This document shows, piece by piece, positions 23,801 to 35,800 of a stretch of DNA of 64,000 nucleotides; within the stretch, counting starts at the first letter, position 1; each line of letters starts with the position of its first letter. The notes beneath the pieces were generated by a model. The model made no database searches and was not told the DNA's origin. It saw only the letters and a program-made list of their open reading frames with translations. This stretch comes from Calliopum simillimum (lineage: Eukaryota > Arthropoda > Insecta > Diptera > Lauxaniidae), in NCBI GenBank assembly GCA_951812925.1, contig OX638370.1, forward strand, positions 111,428,897 through 111,492,896, written 5' to 3'. Position numbers and translations under genes: made by a program.

Positions 23801-26800
23801 AGACTTCAGGCAAACAAATTGTGGTGTACCACTCAGAATTGACCATCCTACGTTGCTCAAGAGGAACAGTCGCCACATGACCAGTTTTGCCGAAGAAACA
23901 GGCGACCATTTGCTTCGAAGTGCTTCTTCCACGAACAACTTTCGTTGGATTTGGCTCGTCTTCGAAGACCCACACGGTCGATTGTTGTTTTGTTTCGGGC
24001 TCATACGCATAGATCCATGATTCGTCACCTGTGACAATCTTATAAACGTCTTTTGAAGCACCGCGATCGTATTTTTTCAACATTTCTTTGCACCAATCGA
24101 CACGAGCCTTTTTTTGAGCGATTGTCAAATTGTGCGGGATCCAACGAGAACAAACCTTTTTTACGGCCAGGTGTTCATGCAATATCGAACGTATGCAGGT
24201 GGGAGAAATGCCTAAGGATGCCTCTATCTCACGATATGTCACATGACGATCTTGCATTATCAGTTCACGCATGGCATCAATGTTCTCTGGCACAACGGCC
24301 GTTTTTGGACGACCTTCACGGAATTCGTCTTTGAGGGAGCGTTGGCCACGATTGAATTATTAAACCAGTTTTTCACAGTGTTATTGGATGGTGCTTCATC
24401 GCCATACAAAGATTTAAGTTCATCGATGCACTCTTGTTGTGATTATCCACGTCGAAAGTTGTGGAAAATTATCGCACGAAAATGCTCACGAGTTAATTCC
24501 ATTTTTTTGCCAAATTGATTTTTTCAAGTCACTGTAAACAACACAAATGATGGTCGTACGTCGAAACGTTCTGAGTACGTTTATGCTAAAAGATATCAAA
24601 TTTTCCAATAGAAATGTCAGATTGCAGCTGGCAACACTTAGTATTGCCTAGGCCAGAAATATATCGAGCAGCCTACGTACTTAATATATGTATGTATATG
24701 TTTTGCACACTTTTAGCTACTAAATTAATTATCAGTTGCATTATATAGCGTCGAATTCAAAAACTATTTGCATTATTGCTTTTTCGGAAATAAAAAGATA
24801 ATGAAAAAAAAACATACTTAGGACAATAAATGTTCTTTACCCAGTCAATAGTGATTAGAAACAGGTATTCAGGTGGAAATTATGATGCATTTATGCGCTA
24901 CATGGAATACCCTTAATGATATGTGCGAATCTAATATGACACCGTATTTATTTACTTATCGTCTTATTTTAACATTTAAACTTTTTTTTTTTTTTTTCTT
25001 CTTTTAGTATAAAATCCGTTCATGTGATTTAAACGATTTCATATGGTTGTTTAATCACAAGAATCTATCAAAGTATTTATGTGTCATGCTTCGATTAATA
25101 AAGTAATTTTTAAATATATTTGTAACTATCAAAATCATTTCACAATTACTAATGACAATTTAATTGAGTACAATCGATTTCAATTGCAATCAATCTTATG
25201 CAATTTCCTGATACGCCATAAGGTGAATTACTGCATTGTTTCCACTTTGTTTATTTTTCTTATTCTTTTAGTTTTTCAATTGTTGGTTGTTTTTCCTTAA
25301 TGTGCATATGGATATATTGTATGTAAGTTGAATTTCCCCAGTCATCACTGTCAAGGCCATTGCAATAAATGCAGTGAGCTTGTACATAATAATTGTTGCA
25401 AAAGTACACATAATACGTTGAATCTGTTGAATTCAAAATAAATATTCTTGAATTGAGAACCATTTATTCGAATAAGCAACATTACAAGCGAAATTGTTTA
25501 AAAAAATATATAAAGCTGTCCTTACCTTTTTTGTTTTGAATTAACGTTTATAACATACTTTCTATTGATTTTTAAACTTTTATTCAATATTTGCAATATC
25601 TGGGTCATATTTTCTGAAACTTTCCTTAAATAATGTAGATACTCTATGTTGTAAATTTGGTCGATTTGATTCATTACCTATATCGGGTAATTGTATAAGC
25701 AAAAAAGATTTTATATTTTATTTTATGCGGGGGTCAGTACTATTTATGTGAGGGCCAAATTTTGAAAGTTTTGCTCTAGAAGGAGTAATATTATGTATTA
25801 TGTCTTTATCTGATATTTATTATTTATTTTTCGTTTCAGGTCCATGCGGTGGCAAAACTACCGGACAGTCTCGTCTTTGTACGTTCTTTGAAAATTTAGG
25901 CTGGAAGGTATGTTAAAATTTTATTATATATAAATATTGTTAGAGTAAATATCCCTTTTTAATAAATAACAAAAGAGTAAACAAAAATTATGTAAAGGAA
26001 AAAAAAAATTTGTTGAATAATTAATGATGCTTAAAAACAAATAATTGTATCCTATTTGGTGTATTGGCCTGGTTATATGCCTTAGGGGTTTGCACAAGAC
26101 GTCTTGTGCAATACACTGAAGTATTTGCTAGAGCCAGGTTTTTTATTTGACACTGATAAAACAAGCCAGTCTACTTCAATGTCAAAGTGAATTTAGTGTA
26201 CAGTGAAGAATTTGAACCTTGAGCTTTTTGAAACCAATACTTCAGTGTTAAATGAGCGAGTAAAAAAAAAATTACATTATATTTCAAGATGTCTTGTGAA
26301 GGTCCCTAATACGAGTGTTTCCGTGTAATTTGAAAATGATAAAATTATCGATTCCACCAAACATTTTATGTTAATTTCAATGCTTTTAATAATATAGACA
26401 TCTGTCTAGGCTTTTTAATCCGTTCAAAAGATTTTTTTGTTTACTCGTTTGTTAAAAAATTATAGCCATTATGTAAGTATAACATAATTTATAGTTTTTC
26501 TCAACAATATTTACTTTTCTTATGTACACAAATTGAATAGAAAATTGACTTCGTCACTATATTTGCAAAGTTTATATATCATTTTTGTACTCAATTTAAT
26601 CTTAAAACTTCTAAAGTTTTTACCTTGTCTTATACAAAACAAAATATTACGTATTACATAAATTTAAAAAAAATAACTTTTTTTTTTAAATTAAAAATCA
26701 AATATTTTCATAAACGTCCCAAACAACAAGCAAAAAAATGAGCATTTCTCGTTTTATATCAATATTTTCAGGTATTCCGTGTGCCTGAAACGGCTACTGT

Positions 26801-29800
26801 ACTCCTCAGGTAAATGCCCTACAAATTTAATTTAAATTAAATAAAAATGTTGGCATAAGCAAATCAATTGAAAAGTAAAAAAAAAAGTTTTAACTTAAAA
26901 ATAAAAATACATGCATAGTTTTGTAATAGTTTTTCTTGTTTTTTGTTTCTTTAAAAAGCTTTAAAGTTATTTAAATGGTACTTGCAAATAAATTTAAGCT
27001 TATCATTACAATCAATCAATCAATCAATCGTTCTTTCGTTCGTTCAAAAAATCCAACACAGTTGGCAGTTTCGAAAATAATTGTTTTCATTGTGTTTGGA
27101 GTTTGAAACGACATTTTGTGTTTTCAACAATCTTATTTGACATTTTTCATTTACCAATATGCTGTCTGTACTACACTTTTTTATCTCTTTTTCTTTGTAT
27201 TCTCATTTCTCTTATATAGTGGTGGTGTCAAATTCTCGGATCTCACAGAAAAAGAAGGTAATTTTTATTTTTTATTTTGCTGCATTAATTATTTAATATT
27301 ATGCGTATATGTTTATATGTAAAAAAAAGCAAATTGAACTACACTCAATTGCGGCTGCAAGAATTCGTTTACAATATAAAATTTCAACACTATCCTACAA
27401 ATGGAAATTTGATATTTAAGAAATTTGAACTTAGTTTATGATTTCCAAATTACAAAAAAGTAAAATGGTCATGTTTGCGATACCTATTTTAACCTTTAAC
27501 TTTTAACGTGTTAAAACTTCAACTAAACATCTACATTTTTTGATGTTAAGCATACAGAAACATGAAGAATAAAAGGCTCTATGTGCCAGTCTAGTTAGTT
27601 TTTTGAAATGTAGTCTCCATAAAATTTTATATAAAGAATAAAAAGCAGAAAACTTCAAAATCCCATACAAAAAACGAATTTCAAAAAGCTTAAAATGCTT
27701 TTTTCTGAAAATATGGAAAATGTAGATGTCGAGTCGTAGTTTTAAAATTTCAATAAGAAGCAACAAAATTGTAAAATACTAACTTATAAAAACTAAAAAA
27801 TATAAAATACATATGAAATAGCTTTTGTTAGAATTTTTTTTTTATACATCGTAGAATTATCAACATGTGGGAAAAGTTAAGAAAAACTGAAAATATTTTG
27901 CCAAAGCTTTCAAAACAAATTTTAATACGTACAAAAGCCTTCAATCAAATGCATTACAAGACAATCAATACATTAATTGACAACCTCAAATGTGTTACTG
28001 ACAAGTAAGGGCAAGATCAAGGTGTTTTCTTTTTGTTTAGCCTTTTTTTTGCCGGCTTCCGGTTGAGTTTTAAATTTCTAAATAATTTTAAATAGACAAC
28101 CAGCAGGGAAAAAGTAAAATAAGAAAAATAAAAATGCCGTATTTCTATAAAAAAAGAAGCAAAACTTGAGCAACTGTAGCATGTATGTAGTTGGTACGAT
28201 GCGATATTGAAATATTTTGCCTCTTCACTTTACGCTTGCCACGGCTAAGTGCCTACTACTTTTTATGGCGATTGCGTCGAAAAATGTTACATTTAGAATA
28301 TTATTTTAATGTTTTTTCAATAACTTAACATTTTCAATGATTATTTTTCGTATTGTAACCCATCGTTTTGTATTCACACATGGCAAGCGTCAGCATATTT
28401 TTATTTGTTCTGACATACAAGTGACAACGATTTATCATCTTCTCGTATGCGTCTTATTTTTGGCTACTACACAAAAATGTTTTTTTTTTTGTATTTCTGC
28501 TTGATTCTTTCAGACTTGACATAAAATTTCACTTCACTGGTCTAGTAGTTTGTTAGCGCTTTCTTGCCTTACCTTGGCTTTACCACCCCATACATACCTC
28601 CTGCTGTGACAGTCATCTTAAATGTTTGCTTGTTGTCTACTTACCGCCACTCTTTTATACGGCACTTATTTAATTTTTTTCAAGTGTTGTCACTAAATCT
28701 AGAGCTTTATTTGCGTTTCTAGGGCTTTCTTAAGGTTTTGTTTTAATAGCAGCGGTACTCATTCTTTTTTGCTTGGTTAATTTTATGACCTTGCATGTTT
28801 TTACCCAATTATAATTTGGTAAATTCTTTATTATTGCAATCAAAAAGTTATTTAACTATGTTGTATCATTTAAATTTCATATTCACAACAGAATTGTTGT
28901 CCTATTTTCTTGTCTCGCTTGATTTGTTGTTTCAATAAAACATTCTTAATTTTTAATGTCATCCTTTTGGCAGGCGTTTTCAGCCGTAACAACCTTTTTT
29001 TTTTGCTGAATGACTTAATTGTTTATTCATTATTCATTTTAATGTAGGGCCATGTATTAATTGATAAAGTTATAATTGCAAACTTTGTTGGCACGTTTTT
29101 GCAAAATGTCAAAGTTTAAGAATATTTTTGGAAAGGTCAACTTTATTATCATTTTAAATGGACACGTAAAATTCGATTGACACGCAATTAAAGCATGATG
29201 AATGGAAGCAAAAGTTTATAGTAAATATATCGACGGCTTGAAAACACTCTAACTCCAAAAACAAAATTTTTCAGGAAAGCAAAAAGATTCACTGCAATCG
29301 CAGTATTAATCATTCGAAGTACTGCAATATTGTTAAAAAAGGCCTACCAGAAAGATTGCTTAGTAAGCTTGACTCCACACCACGACAGGACACAAATTGA
29401 ACACGATCACACAATTAAGACTACATCAACTTACAACCAGAATTGGAAAAATTCTAATTTTGAAAACTTTGAAATATTGCTTTTGTTGTAGGCGAAAATT
29501 GCCTCACTTTTTTTGTTCTACGCTGACATCCTTGATTTATAAAATCTAACAGATGATTGTGTATATAGAGCAATATCAATTAAATGAAGTTTAGTGGCAA
29601 GTTATCATAACTATCCATTCTTCAGTTTGCTCAGGCGTATCCAAAAATACATCACTTAACATGTTCCGGATTTGTTTGCTATTTAGGCCACTAAAAAGAC
29701 GAGAGCCGGATTTGTAAATAACCGACTTGGAACGGTTGCGGTGCTTACAAACGATTTTCCAGTTAGTTGAATTCTTATCATGCAAATCGTTAGCTTTATA

Positions 29801-32800
29801 TAGAAAAGGCGTAACTCGCATTTTTATTACTTGACAGGAGAAAGAAAAAGCTGAATAAAATTTGATACGCCAAACTTTTAAAAAAACTTAAAATGCAACT
29901 TACTATAAAAACTATGAACAATTTTCATTCAAGGTTTCTTTTAAATTAATGGGGTAGGGGAGGGAAATATGGACCACCAATCTTTCTTTTTTAAATAAAA
30001 CTCAAAAAACATAAAACAAAACAATTAATTTTATGTCATTTATTAAAGGAAACAATTGACCTTTATTCTGATTCACTTTTAGATGGGATACCATCAGGAT
30101 AAAAAAAACACTAAGAAACTGAAAATACTCAAAATGAAGATAAAAAAGTGTAGTGTTATATGGACTATATAGTCCATATTGCCCCACATGTTTATTTGGT
30201 ACAGAAGTTGCATATAAAAATGTCACTTCCACATCCGGCACATTTTCATGACTCCAAGAACGTCAGATTACACAATCAACCCAAAATTCGCCACGGCAAT
30301 CTTCTGAGTATGTATGTATGTATGTATTCTCCTTTAACTCCTAGGAGGAGCATAGGGCCAATATGAAATCTCTCCATTTGTCACGATCCCTTGCGATGAC
30401 TTTGATCTCTTGCCACGATTTTCCCGATTCTTGGATTTCCTTTTCCAACGACCTTTTCCAGTTGGTTTTGGGTCTACCACGTCCTCTACTGCCTTGTGGA
30501 TTCCACTCAAGGGCCTGGCGACAAACTTCGCTGTGTGGTTTCCGGAGAGTGTGACCAATCCATCCCCATTTGCGCAGCTTGATCTCGTTTGCTATAGCCT
30601 TCTGTTTGCATTTTCTTCTGAGTATAGGGTATTACATTATATGCATTTTTCATTTTTTTTTTTTTCTTTGTAGTTAACGAATTACAAATAATGACCATCA
30701 GACTCGTCATGAAAACTGCAGCTACATTCCCAATCTGAAAATGATGATAAATACATTAGTTTTTGAGCCTTTTTTCTTTTGTGGTCCATATTACCCACAG
30801 CACGTGTTGGTGAAATAAATGGTTTTTTTTCTCAAAAACTCTTGTGGTTAATGAACTTATTTGTGCTAATAAATTATAAATGGTATTCACTGACTTTATA
30901 TAATTAACCATTTATTTAAAAACGCGATGTCTTTAAAGTGAAATAATGAAATATACTCACTAGAAAAAAATTATCACTGATCTTTTTTTTAGAAAAATCA
31001 ACCGTAGAGAAACATGCGACTTCACCGAATGCTAAAATCGCACTATTATATGCTTTAGGTATTAGCGTTAAGTTTGGACATGAAAAACGGTTAATCCTAT
31101 ATATATAACCGTGTGGTCCATATTACCCACGTAGTCCATACTTCCCTCCCTTACCCTACTTTTTTTGGGCATTGTTCTATATAAACACTTTTTTGGTATT
31201 GTATAAAAATTAAACTATAATTTTTACTGTGTACCAACATATTCTTGGTTTTGACTATGAAGACTTAGGGTGACCTTCGGCTGTCCCATGAAATATTCAA
31301 TTAAGGCTTTGTTCATAGTCCGGCACAGATGTTTTCCCTCTAGTATACAAATCATTTAGGGTATTCCTTATAATGTTTAAATGCCTCGAAAACCTCGTAA
31401 AACTGTCAAAATTAAGTAGTATTGATTATGACAGCTTTTACAAGTTTTCGAGGTTATCGAGACATTAACACGTTTTAAGGAATACCTTAATTATTTGAAC
31501 GATACATTTTGCGAGTTAGGGCCTTTCCTTCAAGAATTGTTTGTTATGTGTTAGGGCTTTTTTATCATTGACTTTAATATAACTTGTTTATTTTTGCTAA
31601 AAGCATACAGAATTTTTGCAGGAAGGTGTATTTGAGAGTAACCAAACAGAATATGATAATAACCTCTATTTCGAAAAAATTTGAGCTAACGAAATACGCT
31701 TTAAAAGCGAGATTGCGTAATGACTGACCGTATTCTATCTCATTAAAACTAAAAAAATTTTGTTTAAAAAGGTTAAGTGCGACGCCTTGTAATATAAACT
31801 AAAGTAAAAGGATCGGTTATAACTAAATTAAGCGCTAAAAGAATTTTATTAGTATCATTTGTAAAGTAAATTCTCTGAAAATCACAGCTGGACAAAAAAG
31901 AAAAAAGTGAGCGAATATCGTTATATGTAATGACGAAACTCGAGAAATTAATTTTCACGAGAAATGATGCGATTATGATGCGAATTGCTGGTGACAGTTG
32001 TCCAATCGATGCACTTATAGGGAATTTGAGTTGTTTGTTAAACAATGGCAGTGAGCGAACTCATTCAAGTGCGTAATTTTTCTTTTAAACATATACAATG
32101 AAAAAAGCAGATATTGCTTTCTATATCACTCGCCTTTTATTAAATTAGGTCAAAATCAACCTTAGCAACTTATATCCGAAACACGGAATTAGATAAATGA
32201 ATGAATATTAAAGCCCAATTGATTTCCATAAGAGAAAATTATCTATATCGCGTTATCAGTACCATTTAAAATATATCTTTTGTGAAGCTTCTTACCCTAC
32301 TAAAACAGTTCTAGACTGTTTAGGAATCTCGTCACTGCCGTGGGATTAATCTTATCTTAGGTTATGTGGGCTATTTCATTTCTGACCTTGCCAAATATAA
32401 CACGCGTACTAATTTATACAATAGATTAGAAAGCTAAATTGTCATTAAAAAAAGAATCAGAAAATAAAACAAAACTTAATTTTTATGCGTCACATGCGTC
32501 ATATACATTTAGTATGTAGATGACATAAAAAAAATATATTTTTATTTATTTGTTTTATAAAAAGTGTGGCGGTACTTTTTGAATTTGTAAAGATTTTTTT
32601 GACATGAAAATTCTCCGAATTGTGTCATGCGAAAACCCGATTTTTTAAAAAAAAAAAATCAAAAATAAATATTCTACCAAAGGTGTTGGCTGTTGATCAA
32701 ATGATCAAAATCAAATTTTTTATTTTCGCAAATATGACGCAATTAACATGATAACTAATGTCTTTAATATGTCTAAAATAAATTCGCAAACTTCAAGTAT

Positions 32801-35800
32801 TAGTACAAAATGAAAAAATTTGATTTGATAACAAAAAGTTTTATTTTAGCTTTCAAAGTGATATATCGTTTGTTTATTTTATTTTTCTAAGCAAAATTCT
32901 TAAGTCACATTTTTGGTATCACTTCATGCTGATAATGCAATTTTATACTTTGGTACTTATATACAAAGCCACGTTTTTTTATTTATAATTTTTCGGTATT
33001 TAGAATTTATTTTATATTTTCATATTATTTCTAGTTTTTTTTTTTACTATTCGCCATGATTTAATTTCTTTCTTTTTTTTCTATTTAGTTAGTTTTAATT
33101 TTTCTATATAAAATTTTATGTTTTTATATTTATCTTAATTAAATTTAACTGCGCGCGTTATTTAGCCCCTCCAACACCTACAACCTTCAAATATGAAAAC
33201 CTTCCATTTGCTGCACCGGAGCACAGTCTTATCGATTTGACCGCATCATGTCCACGCTGTTTGGCAGCAGCCGCTTCCAAGCCAAACGGCAGCGAAGGTG
33301 AGTGTGGCGCGTAACCAAAAAGATTTGCTCTGTTGTCTCCAGTTGTGTTTTTTTTTTTAAGTTTTTGCTTTTTTTTTTTTTTCTTCTAAACATTTTTTTG
33401 TTTCATTTTGTTACTGATGATTTATATATAATTTTTTTGAAATATTGAAAGTTTTCACATACGATATGCAATAAATTAAATGCACATTGAGACCGCGCCT
33501 CTAGTTTTTTGCATATGGAAATTTGAATATTATTCATTGTCATCAATTTTTGTTGTCTACTGTTGCTTTTTATTTTTGCTGATTTTTATTTTATGTTATT
33601 ATATCCTACCTTTTTTGTTAAAAAAATTCTTGTTTATTTATATTTATTATTTGTTACTAAGATTTTTTCATAATTTCATCTAGACAATAACAAAATATTC
33701 ATTGTGAAGCCTTTTGCAGTGAATTATTTTTGCTGAATTTGAAATCTTATATAATGCTGAATGTTTCTTCAAAATACAGAGTAGGAGAAAGAGCGGTCAA
33801 ATAGGCATGATATTAAGCCTTACTTGAGTGCCAGGAACCCTTTCGTCTTCCCTTCTTTTTTCCTTTCTTTTCTACACATCACGTTAGGTACCAAGCCCTG
33901 ACACGCAAGCAACACAAGCATTCTATGACCACTTTTAACATGAAAGAGCAAGAGCATATTTCGATTCGTTTATATCGACATGTCCTATATTGGATGACAT
34001 TGATATATGGGTATATCCGAAAATAATCTTTCGGAAAAATCGAGATTTTAGATAATATACGAGAGAGCACACATTTCAGAAGTATTCGATATGTTACGGG
34101 GCACCTTTCCGAATGTTTTCAAATAAAATTTAGAAAATTCGTATATGGTACATGGTGAGGGAAAAGGTTAAAAAGTCTAAATCGCGTATTACGGCCTCAT
34201 AACAGGTCCTAAAATACTGAAAGAATTCAAGCAAATTTCTTGATAAAAAATTAATCGACTTTGTTCATGATGTTTTTTTAATTTAAGCCCTTTATGACGA
34301 GTAAAAAACAAAAACAAACGTGAAATTTTCTGGTAAAACGATGTTCTGACAGCCCCTCTTGTCGAAATTTGCTTGTTCACCTATTGGGAATTGAATTTAA
34401 CACGTCAAGGAATATATTCCACCACATTTGGTTACAGAATACAAAAAAAAAAAAAATAAATTTTCTGAAAACCTGGGTCCAATAAGAGAGATTATTTTCT
34501 GCTATAGAAATCCAAAAATTAAAAAATTATAATTTTCTAGAAAAATTTAAAAAAAATGAAGCACCGCCTAGCGCCTAGGCCTGACACAAATGCTTTCACA
34601 AAAAAGGAAGCAATGCTGGCCTTCTACGATTGCTTCCAATATGAAAGGACTACAGCATGTTTAGAAGATCTGTGGTAACACAAGTGTCAAGCTTTCTAAT
34701 GAGTAGGCCTGCTTTTGGAAGCCATCAGAGAATGTTTAAAAAATCTTAAAGAATGCAAGAAAGAAGGCATTGTTATCAGCAGGCATTGAACATTCTCCGA
34801 CTAAGCATATTAATTAATTTTTTCGGTTCGATTAGAATAAGCTATGCTTGTTTTATGTTTGAAATTTGTAAATTTTCTTTTATGGGCTATGCCCACGTTG
34901 GGCGCCAATTGGCTATGCTAATTTTATGTTTAAAATTTGTAAATTTTCTTTTATTAGCTATGCCAATTAAAATTAAAAATTTTTCTTTTTAAAATGAGCG
35001 ATGTTCTTTATTTTTCAAATTGAAAATTATAAAAATATTTAACAGTAATTCAAAGGATTTTATTTTAAACAAAAAAATTTAACATGAGAGAAGTTAGAAT
35101 TTTAACAAGTAAATTTAGGTCTTGTTAACTTATCATAGAAATTATTTCATACTTCAACACACATTCCTGCAGCCTACAATAAATTTGCTATAGCTTTAAG
35201 CAATTGCTAAAAATAAGCTCCAAAAAGACGCGCCCTCATATTGGTTATGCAGACATGTGTATCGGAAATTGCGCCGTAGTTTTGCAAACAAATGAAATTC
35301 CAAATTTCATTCAGTAATATTGTATTTTAAAATTTCTAACTAGTCATATTCTTTTTATTTCCTTTTTTTTTTTTTGAGATAAATCAAACAAAAACCTCAC
35401 AAAAAAAGATCATAAAAAATTTAAATTTGTTAAAACTTAATGCAGGCATTGTATAATACAAACATAAAAATGTCAGTGTTTCATATATATTATTTTCCAC
35501 TAAATAATATATGTAATTTAAAAATAGCTAATGGGCTTAGGATAGAACAATGTTAGAATAGAATAAAATACGAAATAATACATTTTGGCAAATCGTTTAG
35601 CAGCTGATGTATTTTAAATACTATATACTACTACTAACTCATATGTTAACAAAAGTAAAATGTTAATGTGTTTGTGCAAGTGTAGAAATTCTTTTTTATT
35701 TCCCACCTACGTGCAGTATACCCAGTGAGAAAATTTGTTCACTTGTGATAAATTACATTGCGCTACACGCAAAAAAATTATCCGCATAAATTGATTTTCA

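Noticed and set aside
23676..24518. Several plus-strand frames of 90-114 codons
   Set aside because: Antisense shadows of the mariner transposase.
30363..30673. Plus-strand frames of 63-87 codons
   Set aside because: Antisense shadow of the RTE LINE tail encoded on the minus strand.
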